DNA of 64,000 bases, taken from assembly GCA_934654775.1 (NCBI GenBank), contig CAKUGR010000009.1, positions 1 through 64,000 on the forward strand. The letters run 5' to 3'. The notes beneath the pieces were generated by a model. That model saw only the letters and a program-made list of their open reading frames with translations, was not told where the DNA came from and did no database searches. A program made the translations under genes and the position numbers. This document shows, piece after piece, positions 34,403 to 45,545 of the stretch; positions within the stretch are counted from its first letter, which is position 1, and each line of letters starts with the position of its first letter. This DNA is from an uncultured Collinsella sp. Its GTDB lineage: Bacteria; Actinomycetota; Coriobacteriia; Coriobacteriales; Coriobacteriaceae.

Positions 34403-34454
34403 GTCATTGGGGACGTTCTTAAACGACTAGACATTCAAGAACGTCCCCAATGAC
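34403..34454. repeat. 18-bp palindromic repeat
   Basis: GTCATTGGGGACGTTCTT (34403-34420) and its perfect complement (34437-34454) flank a 16-nt loop. It sits between the rpoD terminator and the tRNA promoter. The GGGGAC core is shared with the loop of the REP-like palindromes at 3226 and 10986, which suggests a related repeat class. Confidence 0.6.
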
Positions 34455-34461
34455 TACATGA

Positions 34462-34495
34462 AAGCGCCCTCAAGCGGATGTACTTGAGGGCGCTT
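34462..34495 (-). terminator. rpoD terminator
   Basis: A 13-bp perfect stem AAGCGCCCTCAAG (34462-34474 with 34483-34495) and a short T run on the minus strand, just past the rpoD stop codon. Confidence 0.75.
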
Positions 34496-34504
34496 CTTGC
34501 TTGA

Positions 34505-35848
34505 CTAGCTTTCGATATAGTCTTTGAGCTTGCTGCTGCGGCTCGGATGGCGGAGCTTGGCCAGGGTCTTGGACTCGATCTGGCGGATACGCTCGCGCGT
34601 GACGCCAAACTCGCGACCGACTTCCTCGAGCGTGCGGGGATGTCCGTCGACGAGACCAAAGCGCAGCTCGATAACCTTGCGCTCACGATCGGCAAGCGAA
34701 TCGAGCACCTGGGTGAGCTGCTCCTGCAGCATGGAGAAGCTGGCGGCATCGGGCGGAACGATCGCCTGGGAGTCCTCGATGAAGTCGCCCAGCTGGGAAT
34801 CCTCTTCCTCGCCGATCGGGGTCTCGAGCGACACGGGCTCCTGCGAGATCTTCTGGATCTCGCGGACGCGATCGGCGCTCATGTCCATCTCGGCACCGAT
34901 CTCCTCGGGGGTCGGGTCGCGACCCAGGTCCTGGAGGAGCTGGCGCTGCACGCGGACGAGCTTGTTGATGGTCTCGACCATGTGCACGGGGATACGGATG
35001 GTACGGGCCTGGTCGGCAATAGCGCGCGTAATGGCCTGACGGATCCACCACGTGGCGTACGTGGAGAACTTGAAGCCCTTCTGGTAGTCGAACTTCTCGA
35101 CGGCGCGAATCAGACCGAGGTTGCCCTCCTGGATCAGATCCAGGAACAGCATGCCACGGCCGACATAGCGCTTGGCGATAGAGACGACCAGACGCAGGTT
35201 TGCACTGATGAGCGCCTGCTTGGCCTCAAGACCGACGTTCTCAATACGCGTAAGACGACGCATCTCGGCGCGGGTGAGCTCGATCTCGCCTGCCTCGGCA
35301 GCCTCAAGCTTCTCGGTAGCCTCGAGACCGGCCTCGATCTTCATGGCCAGATCGACCTCTTCAGATGCGGTCAGCAGGTCGACCTTACCGATCTCCTTGA
35401 GATACATGCGAACCGGGTCGCCGGTCAGCATCACCGTGGAGGCATCGATGCCGCGCACGCGCGAACGCGAACGGGACGTGCGCACGGTGCGCTTCTTCTT
35501 GCTCTTGGAAGAGCCCATCTCGGCATCGGCCTGGCGGGCCATCTTAAGCTCGTGGTCGTCAAGCGAGCCGGAATCGTGCTCGTCGTCGTCATCGAAATCG
35601 TCGGTATCGTTATCGTCATCGTCGACGCCCATCGGGGCGTCGTCGTTTCCGCTCGCGGAGATAATCTGGATGCCGCTGTTGCGCAGCGCGGAATACACCG
35701 CGTTGAGCTGCTCATCAGAGACATCGATATCCTTCAGGGCGACCTGAATCTCGTCCTCGGTTACCGAAGTCCTGTTTGAGCCGTTGCCCATGAGCTTTGC
35801 AACGTAGGATTCCAGCCCAGTACCCGTGCTCTCACTCTTTTTTGGCAC
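34505..35848 (-). CDS. rpoD: RNA polymerase primary sigma factor
   Basis: The housekeeping sigma-70 (SigA/RpoD) factor of about 447 residues. An acidic, Asp-rich N-terminal region (near 65-85) precedes region 1.2, region 2 ([16 protein letters not shown], then [20 protein letters not shown] and ATWWIRQAI), region 3 and region 4.2 with TRERIRQIE. The start is taken as a GTG at 35848 with AAGGGAG six bases upstream; an ATG five codons upstream has no such site. It follows dnaG by 110 bases, the classical dnaG-rpoD arrangement. Confidence 0.95.
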   Translation of the reverse strand: MPKKSESTGTGLESYVAKLMGNGSNRTSVTEDEIQVALKDIDVSDEQLNAVYSALRNSGIQIISASGNDDAPMGVDDDDNDTDDFDDDDEHDSGSLDDHELKMARQADAEMGSSKSKKKRTVRTSRSRSRVRGIDASTVMLTGDPVRMYLKEIGKVDLLTASEEVDLAMKIEAGLEATEKLEAAEAGEIELTRAEMRRLTRIENVGLEAKQALISANLRLVVSIAKRYVGRGMLFLDLIQEGNLGLIRAVEKFDYQKGFKFSTYATWWIRQAITRAIADQARTIRIPVHMVETINKLVRVQRQLLQDLGRDPTPEEIGAEMDMSADRVREIQKISQEPVSLETPIGEEEDSQLGDFIEDSQAIVPPDAASFSMLQEQLTQVLDSLADRERKVIELRFGLVDGHPRTLEEVGREFGVTRERIRQIESKTLAKLRHPSRSSKLKDYIES

Positions 35849-35958
35849 AGATTCTCCCTTCATAGTCCACAGGACTCAATACTTTAGCACACACGTAGAC
35901 GTCTATACCCAAAATAAAGACAGGATATAGGCGAGAATACGCTGGTTGACCACAACAT

Positions 35959-38088
35959 CTAGGCCTGATCGGCACCTGCGGTCTCCAAACCGATTAAACG
36001 GAACGGGTCGGCCACGCCGCCGATCGACTTTTGGAGCTCGCGCTGGCGCTGTGAATCTTGCACCGCCTGCATCGTCAGCACGCGACGGGCCTCATCGTCG
36101 AGTGAACGGTCCTGACGCAACTTGGCCTGCGCGGCTCGCATGCGACGTTTGATGGTGTAGAGCTCGAGCGTATCGATCATAAAGACGATGTTCGTCTCGG
36201 TCGGGTGCTTACTCGTTGCCGAGATGCGCCCGGCGCTGACAAGCGACGCCGCCTCGGGACACACCGCGCGCGCCGCATCCATGCAGGCCGCAGGATCGGT
36301 GCCCGGGGGCGTCGCAAGTACGGCCCACGCAATAGACTCGTGACGCGGGTCGACCCACTCGATAGAACAAATACGATCGGCATACGTGCGGAACAGATCG
36401 GGATAGCTCGTGAGCATCGTAAGCAGCTCGCGCTCCCCCGCCAGGGATTTCCGCTCCAGATCGGTCAAAACAATCGGCATCGACGGAGCTGCCGCCGCGC
36501 TTGAACCATCGGCAACGGTCGCGGCGCTTTCCATCCCCGCTGGCACATCAATTGGCGGCAGGTCCTCGTCGACCTCCACCGGCGCGGCCCCATAGGCATC
36601 AAGCGGAACGTAGTCGTACGGGTCCTCCTCGACCGGTGCGGACACCGGCGGCGTCGCACCCGCGGCCCAGGCACCACGACCGGCACTGCGCGCACCAGCC
36701 GCACCGCCGCCCGAGCTTCGTCCCTGCGAACCGCCCGCGCGCTCAGCTTGTGCGCGCTGACGCTCATAACTCTGCTCACGCCGGCGCTCGGCATCCTCGC
36801 GCCTGGCGACATCGCGAAACACACGACCCGAACTCGCGCGCACGGTCTCCAGGTCCAAACCCAACAGGTCGGCAATCTGGATAAAGTACGTGTCGATCAT
36901 ATAGCTGTCGCGTAGCGGATAGATAAGTGTCAGCGCGTCCTCGAGCGCTTTGGCGCGACCGCCCGGTGTGGTGATGTCGCTCGACTCCTGCAGCGAACGG
37001 TACACAAAGTCCATGAGGGGCTCGGCGGCATCGATGCGCGCCTGAAGCTCCTGGCCGCCATGCGCCGTGATGAACTCCATGGGGTCGTTGCCGTCGGGAA
37101 GCACCACGCAGCGCAGGTCCATCGAATCCTGCTCGATAAACTGAATCGCGCGGCGCGCGGCCTTTTGACCGGCGGCGTCGCCATCGAACATATATACAAT
37201 GCGCTTGGCAAAACGGGTGAGTGTCTTAACGTGATGTTCTGTGAGTGCTGTGCCCAGCGTGGCGACGACGTTTTTGATCCCTGCCTCCCAGCAGGCGATG
37301 CAGTCGGTATAGCCCTCCACGACGATGGCGGTATCCTGCGCGACGATAAACTCCTTGGCCCAGTTAAAGCCGTAGAGATTTCGCTTTTTATGGAACACGC
37401 TCGTCTCGGCGGTGTTGAGGTACTTGGGCTGGCCATCGCCCATGATGCGCCCGCCAAAGGCGATATTGTGACCCTGCTCATCAAAGATGGGAAACATCAC
37501 GCGATCGTAAAAGCGGTCCGCGAGCTGTCCGCGCCCACGGCTCACGGCCACGTTGGCGTCAATCATCTCCTGCGGGGTAAAGCCCGCTTGAGACAGATGC
37601 GAAACCAGCGCGTTGCGACCCGGCGCAAAGCCCAGGCAATAGCGTCGACAGACATCTCCGCCCATGCCGCGGCTGGCAAAGTACTCGCGCGGGCGGCTGT
37701 CCTTACCGCGCATAAGCATGGTGTGGTAGAACTGAGCCGTCTCGGCGCACAGGTCATAGATGCGGGCACGCTTGGTGCCACGATCGCGCTGCGCACCGGT
37801 ATCGTGCAGTTCAATGCCCGCACGATCAGCCAAATAGCGGATCGACTCGGGAAAACTCAGGTTCTCGCGCTTCATGATATAGGTAAAGACGTCGCCGCCC
37901 TCGCCGCAGCCAAAGCAGTGCCACACCTGCGTAGCAGGGATAATGTGAAACGATGGGGTCTTTTCGCCATGAAACGGGCAGCAGCCCCAAAACTCATGGC
38001 CGCGGGGCTTGAGCTCAACCGTTTCCTGCACGATGGCAACCAGGTCCGACGCCGCGCGTACCTGATCTTTTTCCTCATCACTAATCAC
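35959..38088 (-). CDS. dnaG: DNA primase
   Basis: Makes RNA primers for replication; 709 residues. The zinc-binding CHC2 motif is CPFHGEKTPSFHI followed by CFGCGEGGD (residues about 36-66). The TOPRIM domain has the EGYTD and DGD signatures (about 250-345). A low-complexity linker (about 435-535, rich in Arg, Gly, Ala and Pro) is unusually long and precedes the helicase-binding domain. The GTG start lies eight bases inside the end of ribF. Confidence 0.95.
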   Translation of the reverse strand: MISDEEKDQVRAASDLVAIVQETVELKPRGHEFWGCCPFHGEKTPSFHIIPATQVWHCFGCGEGGDVFTYIMKRENLSFPESIRYLADRAGIELHDTGAQRDRGTKRARIYDLCAETAQFYHTMLMRGKDSRPREYFASRGMGGDVCRRYCLGFAPGRNALVSHLSQAGFTPQEMIDANVAVSRGRGQLADRFYDRVMFPIFDEQGHNIAFGGRIMGDGQPKYLNTAETSVFHKKRNLYGFNWAKEFIVAQDTAIVVEGYTDCIACWEAGIKNVVATLGTALTEHHVKTLTRFAKRIVYMFDGDAAGQKAARRAIQFIEQDSMDLRCVVLPDGNDPMEFITAHGGQELQARIDAAEPLMDFVYRSLQESSDITTPGGRAKALEDALTLIYPLRDSYMIDTYFIQIADLLGLDLETVRASSGRVFRDVARREDAERRREQSYERQRAQAERAGGSQGRSSGGGAAGARSAGRGAWAAGATPPVSAPVEEDPYDYVPLDAYGAAPVEVDEDLPPIDVPAGMESAATVADGSSAAAAPSMPIVLTDLERKSLAGERELLTMLTSYPDLFRTYADRICSIEWVDPRHESIAWAVLATPPGTDPAACMDAARAVCPEAASLVSAGRISATSKHPTETNIVFMIDTLELYTIKRRMRAAQAKLRQDRSLDDEARRVLTMQAVQDSQRQRELQKSIGGVADPFRLIGLETAGADQA

Positions 38089-39088
38089 GGATGCTCACCC
38101 CCTGCTCACCCAAGTTATGACGGATATCGTCGATATTACCCTCGACGGTCGCGACCAGCTCGTCCAGGGAATCGAACACGCGAGACGGACGCAGCCAGCG
38201 CGTAAACGCCAGTGACACGGAAGCGCCATACAGGTCGCCCGCATAGCCGATCAAGTTGGCCTCGAGATGCGCCGAAGCGGCATCATCGGCATAGGTCGGC
38301 GGCAGGCCGACGTTAACGGCAGCAGGCCATACGGTATCGTCGACCAGCACCAGACCCTCATAGACGCCATCCGCAGGCACTTGGATGCCGTCGGGTACCT
38401 GGATGTTTGCCGTGGGAAAGCCCATGTCGGAGCCCTCGTGACGGCCAGCCGCCACAACGCCGCGCAACATATAAGGACGGCCGAGAAGCTCGGCAGCCAG
38501 CTCCACATGACCCTGAGCCAGCTCATGGCGGATACGCGTGGCACAGATGGTCTGTCCGTTAACGCAGAGCAGGTCGTGACCGTAAACGTCAACCCCACGC
38601 TCAGTGCCCCAGGCGCGCATCTCGGCAACGCCCGAAGCGCCGCCACGGCCGAGCCTAAAGTCGCTGCCTACACGAATGGAGCGAATGTCGACAACGCGCG
38701 ACAACAGCGCCAGAAACCCGACATGGTCGAGTGCCGCCACGGCGGGTGTAAAGGGAACGGCTACCACCGCATCGACCCCGGTTTGAGCCAGGGCATGCAG
38801 GCGGTCGGCCGTCGTCATCAATTTTTGAGCTGGCGACGGACTCACCACGACGTCCGGATCAGGATCGAAGGTGACCACGACCGCTTTGCTGCCGTGGGAA
38901 CGCGCATCGCGAATAACCGCGTCGATCAGCTCTTGGTGCCCACGATGCACGCCATCAAACACGCCAATGGCAACCGACGCGGCACCCAAGAACTCGCACC
39001 CATCAAATGCATCGGCAGAAACGATACGGGCCTCATCCAACTCACCCGCGAAAAAGATACGCGCGAGCTCGCGGGGCGCCAGCATCAT
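38081..39088 (-). CDS. ribF: Bifunctional riboflavin kinase / FAD synthetase
   Basis: Produces FMN then FAD from riboflavin. The N-terminal adenylyltransferase domain has GVFDGVHRGHQELI (near residues 41-54) and SDFRLGRGG; the C-terminal kinase domain has GFPTANIQVP and the terminal LRPSRVFDSLDEL. The protein is 335 residues. It overlaps truB by four bases (ATGA) and dnaG by eight, a common truB-ribF pair in Gram-positives. Confidence 0.94.
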   Translation of the reverse strand: MMLAPRELARIFFAGELDEARIVSADAFDGCEFLGAASVAIGVFDGVHRGHQELIDAVIRDARSHGSKAVVVTFDPDPDVVVSPSPAQKLMTTADRLHALAQTGVDAVVAVPFTPAVAALDHVGFLALLSRVVDIRSIRVGSDFRLGRGGASGVAEMRAWGTERGVDVYGHDLLCVNGQTICATRIRHELAQGHVELAAELLGRPYMLRGVVAAGRHEGSDMGFPTANIQVPDGIQVPADGVYEGLVLVDDTVWPAAVNVGLPPTYADDAASAHLEANLIGYAGDLYGASVSLAFTRWLRPSRVFDSLDELVATVEGNIDDIRHNLGEQGVSIRD

Positions 39089-40017
39089 CGAACACCGCCA
39101 ATCGCCTGCGGAAAAACGTGCTCCATCACAAAGCGGCCGCCCTCGATACGAGCAAGCGCCTTGAGTCCCCCATCGAGCACGAGCGCGAACGGTGCCTTCG
39201 CCGTATCGAAGTCCGCAAGCGCGCGTTCAACGGGAATGCGGCGACCACAAAGCAGGTCGTCTGCAAGATTGCCCGGCAAATCGACACGCGTGGCACCAAG
39301 GACGGCGATGGGATCCAGAGCGAAGCCGGCCGCGGACTCGGGAGAAAGCTCCTCCACCGCATGGCAGGTGCCGATAGAAACCACACCGGAGGCCGTACGG
39401 CGCAGGGCGGAAATATGCGCGGCGCTGTCGCAGGCGCGACCCAAGTCGCGAGCGAGCGCGCGGATATAGGTGCCCTTGCTTACCGAAAACGCCACGGTCC
39501 AGACGCACGTATCGCCCTCGCCGCCCACGGCGATCAGGTCGGCGGCATAGACCTCGACGGGGCGCGGAGGTAGGTCCACCGCATTGCCCTCGCGAGCAGA
39601 CTTGTAGGCGCGAACGCCATTGACCGAGATGGCCGAAAACGCCGGCGGCACCTGCATCTGCGGACCCAACATGGCGCACAAGCGCTCGCGGGCATGGGCC
39701 GGATCGCGCAGCTCGGGGGCAACGGGCACCGTACGGACGGCCTCGCCCTCGGCGTCATCGGTATTGGTCTCGACGCCAAACGAAATGTCAGCGACATAAC
39801 TTTTGGTATCGAGGGTTAGCATGCCCAGCAGACGGGTCGCCTGGCCCACGCCCACCACCATGACACCCGAGGCCATGGGGTCGAGCGTACCGGCATGGCC
39901 GACGCGTCGCTCATGGAGGGCGCGTCGGCACTGCGATACCACGTCGTGGGACGTACAGCCCACCGGCTTATCGACGGCGAGCAGCATATTCAGTTGAGAA
40001 GGCGTACGACGAGCCAT
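39085..40017 (-). CDS. truB: tRNA pseudouridine(55) synthase
   Basis: Modifies U55 in the T loop of tRNAs; 310 residues. The catalytic motif is AGTLDPMASGV with the nucleophilic Asp, following NMLLAVDKPVGCTSHDVV at the start. The C-terminal part is typical of TruB with a PUA-like end. Located 15 bases downstream of nrnA. Confidence 0.95.
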   Translation of the reverse strand: MARRTPSQLNMLLAVDKPVGCTSHDVVSQCRRALHERRVGHAGTLDPMASGVMVVGVGQATRLLGMLTLDTKSYVADISFGVETNTDDAEGEAVRTVPVAPELRDPAHARERLCAMLGPQMQVPPAFSAISVNGVRAYKSAREGNAVDLPPRPVEVYAADLIAVGGEGDTCVWTVAFSVSKGTYIRALARDLGRACDSAAHISALRRTASGVVSIGTCHAVEELSPESAAGFALDPIAVLGATRVDLPGNLADDLLCGRRIPVERALADFDTAKAPFALVLDGGLKALARIEGGRFVMEHVFPQAIGGVR

Positions 40018-40032
40018 GTACCATCCAAAATG

Positions 40033-41076
40033 TTAGAGCTCGACGGTCACCGAAGCGGGATCCTCCCCTACCAGCTCGGCCAGCATGGGGAGTGCCGCGG
40101 TGAGCGTCTCGAGAATCGTTCCGTTGTTAGAGAAACCGGCGGCCGCGGGATGCCCGCCACCGCCAAAAGCAGCAGCGATCTCGGAAACATTGAGGTCACC
40201 CTTGGAGCGCAGGTTGCCGCGTACCTTGGTATCGCCCTCAATGCCCTTCAGGAACAGGCAGACCTCCACACCCATCACCGAACGCACCACATCGACCAGG
40301 CCGTCGCACTCGTCCGAAGTGACGCCGCAGGCCTCGAGGTCGCTCTGGTACGCATAACTATATGCCACGCGACCGTGCGCCACCGTCTTGATGCGGCCCA
40401 TAACGATGGACTTGAGATGCAAGAACTCTACGCGCATGCTCTGGTAGACCTCGAGCGCAACACGCGCGGGATCGGCACCGTGCGCGACCAGGCGCGAGGC
40501 GGCATGGAACGCAGCGGCATCGGCGTTTTGATACTGAAAACGACCGGTATCGGTCACCAGGCCGCACAGCAGGCAAGTCGCGACACCATCGCGAGCCACA
40601 ATGCCGCAATTATCCAAAAAGCGGTCGATGATCATGGCGCATGCCGCGGCGTCGACGCACCTCAGGCTCAGCTCGGCAAATTCCTCACGTGCCGGATGGT
40701 GATCGAAGCACACCACATGCGACGAGCGGCGGAGCACCTCGCCAGAGTTGTTCAGACGCTCGACGACCGGCACGTCCACCGAGATGAACAGGTCCGGCTT
40801 GCCAGTATACGCAGATGCCGGCACCAGACGATCGGCACCCTCCATAAAGCGGTAGATGCGCGGAACCGGGTCATCGTCTGCCAGCAGCAGGGCAATGTCC
40901 TTGTTGGGGAAAAACTTCATAAGCGAGAGGCCCAGACCCAGCACGGAGCCCAGGGCGTCACCATCGGGAGACGTATGTCCCGAAATCGCAATGGAGGACG
41001 CACCCTCGATGAGCTCGAGGATGCGTCGCTGAATATCTGCAGACTCGCACGATGCGAGGTCGGCGGAATTACTCAT
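40033..41076 (-). CDS. nrnA: DHH-DHHA1 phosphoesterase, NrnA-type (oligoribonuclease/pAp phosphatase)
   Basis: A 347-residue DHH phosphoesterase. The metal-binding motifs are GHTSPDGDALGS near residue 35, CFDHHPAREEF near 125 and a later DTGRF; the C-terminal DHHA1 domain ends in GGGGHPAAAGF. NrnA family members degrade nano-RNAs and dephosphorylate pAp. It lies between rbfA and truB, its usual neighbours, and overlaps rbfA by eight bases. Confidence 0.9.
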   Translation of the reverse strand: MSNSADLASCESADIQRRILELIEGASSIAISGHTSPDGDALGSVLGLGLSLMKFFPNKDIALLLADDDPVPRIYRFMEGADRLVPASAYTGKPDLFISVDVPVVERLNNSGEVLRRSSHVVCFDHHPAREEFAELSLRCVDAAACAMIIDRFLDNCGIVARDGVATCLLCGLVTDTGRFQYQNADAAAFHAASRLVAHGADPARVALEVYQSMRVEFLHLKSIVMGRIKTVAHGRVAYSYAYQSDLEACGVTSDECDGLVDVVRSVMGVEVCLFLKGIEGDTKVRGNLRSKGDLNVSEIAAAFGGGGHPAAAGFSNNGTILETLTAALPMLAELVGEDPASVTVEL

Positions 41077-41479
41077 CTAAAGCTGCCTCCTGGGCGGCAT
41101 CCGCAATTGGATAACCGTCCTCGTCCTTTTCGATCGCAAGCGTGGCGGGAACGTTTTCCAGCGCACGCGTGATGCGCTCGGCCTCATCGGTCGAGCGATC
41201 GATGCGAAAATCGAGCTCGGGTGTGACACGCCAATCGAGCGAGCGGGCCAGCAGGCTACGGATGCGGCCCTTGGCGCTGGCGAGCGCCTCCATGACCTCG
41301 TCGTAGCGACTCGCGTCGCACGACACGTACACACGCGCGAACGAACGGTCCACCGCGACCTCGACCGCGGTCAGGGTGACCAGGTCGAGACGCGGATCGG
41401 AAACCTCAAAGAGCAGGATATAACCGAGCTTCTCGCGAAGCTGCTCGCCCAAACGGCGGGTTGCCTGCGTTTGCTTCAT
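41069..41479 (-). CDS. rbfA: Ribosome-binding factor A
   Basis: A 136-residue KH-fold protein needed for 30S maturation. The start MKQTQATRRLGEQLREKL and the VYVSCDASRYDEVMEAL segment match RbfA. The acidic C-terminal tail ends DAAQEAALDE. It follows infB by 11 bases. Confidence 0.9.
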   Translation of the reverse strand: MKQTQATRRLGEQLREKLGYILLFEVSDPRLDLVTLTAVEVAVDRSFARVYVSCDASRYDEVMEALASAKGRIRSLLARSLDWRVTPELDFRIDRSTDEAERITRALENVPATLAIEKDEDGYPIADAAQEAALDE

Positions 41480-41490
41480 AGCGCTACCCC

Positions 41491-44205
41491 CTACTCGGTA
41501 CGGGCAACCTGGTCGATGCGGTAGCCCTCGATGGTGTCGCCAGGCTTGATGTCCTGGAAGTTCTCCAGGCCAATACCGCCCTCGGAGCCGCTCTTGAGGC
41601 TCTTGGCCTCGTCCTTGTAGTGGCGCATCGAGGCGATTTTACCGTTGAAGACCACGATACCGTCGCGCACCAGGCGCACGGAATCGGTCGCGGCGATCTC
41701 TCCCTCTTCGACGCGGACACCGGCGGCGATACCGACCTTGGGCACCTTGAAGGTGTCCAGAACGGTCGCGGAACCCGTGGAGACCTCGACCTCGGTGGGC
41801 TTGAGCATACCGATACGGGCTGCGTCGAGGTCCTCGAGGCACTTGTAGATGACGTCGTAGCAACGGATCTCGACGCCCTCACGCTCGGCAGCGGAGCGGG
41901 CCTTGCCGTCGGGACGGACGCCAAAGCCGATGATGATGGCGTTGGAGGCGTCGGCCAGAACGACGTCGGTCTCGTTGATGGCGCCAACGGCGGAGTGGAT
42001 CGTGTTGATGCGCACCTCGGACTGGTCCATCTTGTCGAGGGAGTCCTGAAGGGCCTCGATGGAACCCTGGACGTCGGCCTTGATGATCAGGTTGAGCTCC
42101 TTGACCTCGGCGTCGGCGATGGTCTCGAAGAGGTTCTCGAGCGTCACGTGCTTCACGCGGCTCTGCTCCTCGATACGGGCCTTGAGCGAACGCTCATCGG
42201 CCAGGGCGCGTGCCTCGCGCTCGTCCTCGAACACGCGGAACTCATCGCCGGCGTTGGGGACGGACTGCAGGCCCAGGATCTCGACGGCGTCGGAGGGACC
42301 GGCCTCGGTGACGGCGTTGCCCTTGGGGTCGAGCATGGCGCGGACGCGGCCGTAGGTAAGGCCGGCGACCAGCGTATCGCCCACGTGCAGGGTACCGCGG
42401 GTCACGAGCACGGTAGCGACCGAGCCGCGGCCCTTGTCGAGCTTGGCCTCGAGGACGTTACCGGAGGCAAAGGTGTCGGGGTTGGCCTTGAGCTCGAGCA
42501 CGTCGGCCTGGAGCAGCACGGTCTCCAGAAGGTCGTCGATACCGATCTTCTGCTTGGCCGAGATGTTGACGAACATGTTCTGTCCGCCCCACTCCTCGGG
42601 GATGATGCCGTACTCGGTGAGCTCCTGGCGCACGCGATCGGGGTTGGCACCCGGCTTATCGATCTTGTTGACGGCGACGACGATGGGAACACCGGCGGCC
42701 TTGGCGTGGTTGATCGACTCGATGGTCTGGGGCATGACGCCGTCGTCGGCAGCCACGATCAGAATGACGATGTCGGTCACCTTGGCGCCGCGGGCACGCA
42801 TGGCCGTAAAGGTGGCGTGACCGGGGGTATCGATGAAGGTGATCTTGCGGTCGTTGATCATGACCTGCGAAGCACCGATGGCCTGGGTAATGCCGCCCGC
42901 CTCGCCGGCAGCGACGCCGGTGTGACGGATGGCGTCGAGGAGGCTCGTCTTGCCGTGGTCGACGTGGCCCATGACGGTGACGACCGGGGCACGCGGCTTA
43001 AGGTCGGCGGGATCGTCGTAGAACGAGAAGGTGTTCTCCTCCTCGGGGGTGATGATCTTAATCTGGCGGCCCAGGTCGTCGGCAACGAGCTCGACGAGGT
43101 CGTCGGACATGGACTGCGTCATGGTAAGCGGCGTGCCCAGCAGGAACAGGCGCTTGATGATGTCGTTGGCCGGAACGTCGAGCGCCTCGGCGAGCTCCTG
43201 GACGGTAACGCCCTGGGAGACCTTGATGGCGTCGAGATCCTCGGGGTTCACGCCCTGGGCCAGCGCCTCCTCAATCTTGCGCTCTTCCTGAGCCTTTGCG
43301 GCCTCGCGCTCGCGCTTCTCCTTGCGCTTTTTGCGGCGACCAGTGGACTCGCGAGAAGCCTCCTCGACGGCGGCACGAGCCTCCTCGAGCACCTTCTCGC
43401 GGCTGTACTCCTCGGCCTCGCGAGCCATGCGGCTGTAGTGGTCCTCTTCGTTGTTGTGACCGCCCTTGCGCTTCTTGCCCTTGCCCTGCTTGTCGGGGTT
43501 GGGGAAGTCCATGCCGGCAGCGACGTTGTTGCTGGCATTGGTGCGATGGCTGTGGGGACGGCTCTCGGAGACGTTGCGCTCGGAGTTGTTGTCGGAGGCG
43601 TTGCGATCGTTACGACGGCCACCGCGACGGTCGTTGTTGCCGCCACGACGGTTGCCGCGCTCGGCAGCGCGCTCGGCCTTGGCCTTCTGTTCGGCGTCCT
43701 TCTTCTCCTTGAGCACGGTCTCCTGTGCGGCGATCTGGTCAAGTAGAGAGCGGAAACGCGAACCGGAGTCGGAAGCGGGAACGGCGCGGCGCTGGGCCTC
43801 GCGGGCAGCCTCCTCCTTCTCGCGGGCAAGGCGCTCCTGCTCGGCCTTCTTCTTGGCCTCGGCCTCGGCGCGGGCGGCCTCCTCGGCAGCCTGGGCGGCG
43901 GCGAACTGGCGGCGCTCCTCCTCGCGTGCCTTCTCGGCGGCGATGCGCTCGCGCTCGGCCTCGGCAGCGCGTGCTGCCTCCTCGGCGGCGGCTGCCTCCT
44001 CCTCGGCCTGCTTGGCGGCCTCGACTTCCTGAGCGCGGGCCTCGATCACCGAGGCGAGCTGCTTGCGGACCATAGCGACGTAGGCGTCCTCCAGAGCGGA
44101 GGAAGCGGACTTAGCGGGAATCTTCATTTCGGCGAGATGACCCATCAGTTCCTTAGAGGTCATGCCGAACTCTTTGGCCAGGGTGGACACACGGACTTTT
44201 GCCAT
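41491..44205 (-). CDS. infB: Translation initiation factor IF-2
   Basis: GTPase that brings initiator tRNA to the ribosome; 904 residues. An IF2-N domain (1-50) is followed by a long charged, Ala/Glu/Lys-rich region (about 55-330) containing an Arg/Asn/Gly-rich patch (about 180-245), and a second IF2-N domain. The G domain has [17 protein letters not shown] near 405-421, DTPGH and NKID. The C-terminal domains II-IV bind fMet-tRNA. It follows nusA after 91 bases without the ylxR gene that often sits between them. Confidence 0.96.
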   Translation of the reverse strand: MAKVRVSTLAKEFGMTSKELMGHLAEMKIPAKSASSALEDAYVAMVRKQLASVIEARAQEVEAAKQAEEEAAAAEEAARAAEAERERIAAEKAREEERRQFAAAQAAEEAARAEAEAKKKAEQERLAREKEEAAREAQRRAVPASDSGSRFRSLLDQIAAQETVLKEKKDAEQKAKAERAAERGNRRGGNNDRRGGRRNDRNASDNNSERNVSESRPHSHRTNASNNVAAGMDFPNPDKQGKGKKRKGGHNNEEDHYSRMAREAEEYSREKVLEEARAAVEEASRESTGRRKKRKEKREREAAKAQEERKIEEALAQGVNPEDLDAIKVSQGVTVQELAEALDVPANDIIKRLFLLGTPLTMTQSMSDDLVELVADDLGRQIKIITPEEENTFSFYDDPADLKPRAPVVTVMGHVDHGKTSLLDAIRHTGVAAGEAGGITQAIGASQVMINDRKITFIDTPGHATFTAMRARGAKVTDIVILIVAADDGVMPQTIESINHAKAAGVPIVVAVNKIDKPGANPDRVRQELTEYGIIPEEWGGQNMFVNISAKQKIGIDDLLETVLLQADVLELKANPDTFASGNVLEAKLDKGRGSVATVLVTRGTLHVGDTLVAGLTYGRVRAMLDPKGNAVTEAGPSDAVEILGLQSVPNAGDEFRVFEDEREARALADERSLKARIEEQSRVKHVTLENLFETIADAEVKELNLIIKADVQGSIEALQDSLDKMDQSEVRINTIHSAVGAINETDVVLADASNAIIIGFGVRPDGKARSAAEREGVEIRCYDVIYKCLEDLDAARIGMLKPTEVEVSTGSATVLDTFKVPKVGIAAGVRVEEGEIAATDSVRLVRDGIVVFNGKIASMRHYKDEAKSLKSGSEGGIGLENFQDIKPGDTIEGYRIDQVARTE

Positions 44206-44296
44206 ATGACTTCACCTACCCTTTCTGGCACCTTGGGTGCCTAGAGACTGAACGAGCGTGGGGTATGCGCTGGGACCTGCCCGGCGCGACCGCGCG

Positions 44297-45544
44297 CTAG
44301 ATCAGGTCCTCCGCATCATCGAAGGCGTCGGTGTCGTGGACACCGCAGAAACGGGAGCCGGGACGGGCCTGGTTGCGGCACTGGATGCCGTCCTCGGACA
44401 CGAACTCGCAGCGACGGACGTCCTCGTCCTCCTCGTCACCGATCAGGTCGGCGGCGGGCTCCTCGTGAACGGGAACGTTCTTGAGGATGTCGGCGGCAAG
44501 GGTCTCGGACTTAATATCGATATGCCAGCCAGTCAGGCGCGCGGCGAGGCGGGCGTTCTGGCCCTCCTTGCCGATGGCGAGGGAAAGCTGGTCGTCGGGC
44601 ACGATAACGCCGGCGTAGGCCTTCTCCTCGTCGATAAGGACGCGAGTGACCTTGGCAGGCGACAGGGCGTTGGCGACGTAGACGGCCGGATCGGCATCCC
44701 ACAGGATGACGTCGACGCGCTCGCCACGGAGTTCGCCCACGACGGCGCGAACACGGCTGCCCTTGGGGCCGACGCAGGCGCCAACGGGATCCAGGCGATC
44801 GTCGAGCGAGTGGACGGCAACCTTGGAGCGCTGGCCGGGCTCGCGGGCGATCGACTTGATCTGGACGGTACCCTCATAGATCTCGGGCACCTCCTGCTCA
44901 AACAGACGACGCATGAGCTCGGGGTGGGTACGGGAGATGACAATCGGCGGACGGCTGTGCTCGCCACGAACCGGCTGCAGGTTGGAGTTGGGGTCGCGAA
45001 CGTCGATGATCACGGCCTTGATGTGCTGGTTGTGCAGGTAGCGCTCGCCCATCGGACGCTCGTTGCGCTCGTTCTCGTAACGGCGCTGGTCGAAGTGCGG
45101 AAGCTCGGCCTCGACGCCCTCGCGAATCTTGACGATCGTGAAGTCGGGCGTTGACTGCAGCACGGTACCGCTGATGAGGTCACCGATGCGGCCGGAGAAT
45201 TCCTCGTAGATCTGCTCGCGGGCGGAGTTGCGCACGATGGCGTTGATCTCGGCCTTGGCGTGCTGGGCGGCGATGCGGCTCGTGTTCTTGGGAGTGACGT
45301 CGATCTCCTCGAACTCGGTGAAGTTGCCCTCCTCGTCCATGGAATCGTCGATCGGCTCCAGGCGGTAGACGTAGATCTTGCCGGTGGTGCGGTCGATGGT
45401 CACCTTGGCACCCCACTCAAGATGCAGGATCTCGGCATAGCTCTTGGCGAGCGACTGCTCCAGGCGGTCGATCAGGTAGAGCTGGTCGATGTGCTTCTCC
45501 TGGCAAAGCTCCATCAGGGCGGACATCATGTCGGATGCTGCCAT
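44297..45544 (-). CDS. nusA: Transcription factor NusA, with Cys/His tail
   Basis: RNA polymerase-binding elongation and termination factor; 415 residues. The N-terminal domain (1-125), S1 (about 130-200) and two KH domains with [18 protein letters not shown] and [19 protein letters not shown] are present. After the KH domains an acidic linker is followed by Cys379, Cys389, Cys400 and His403 in [13 protein letters not shown] and RFCGVHD, a small possible zinc-binding tail not found in most NusA proteins. AAGGAAAG precedes the ATG at 45544. It is the second gene of the rimP operon. Confidence 0.95.
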   Translation of the reverse strand: MAASDMMSALMELCQEKHIDQLYLIDRLEQSLAKSYAEILHLEWGAKVTIDRTTGKIYVYRLEPIDDSMDEEGNFTEFEEIDVTPKNTSRIAAQHAKAEINAIVRNSAREQIYEEFSGRIGDLISGTVLQSTPDFTIVKIREGVEAELPHFDQRRYENERNERPMGERYLHNQHIKAVIIDVRDPNSNLQPVRGEHSRPPIVISRTHPELMRRLFEQEVPEIYEGTVQIKSIAREPGQRSKVAVHSLDDRLDPVGACVGPKGSRVRAVVGELRGERVDVILWDADPAVYVANALSPAKVTRVLIDEEKAYAGVIVPDDQLSLAIGKEGQNARLAARLTGWHIDIKSETLAADILKNVPVHEEPAADLIGDEEDEDVRRCEFVSEDGIQCRNQARPGSRFCGVHDTDAFDDAEDLI

Positions 45545-45545
45545 C

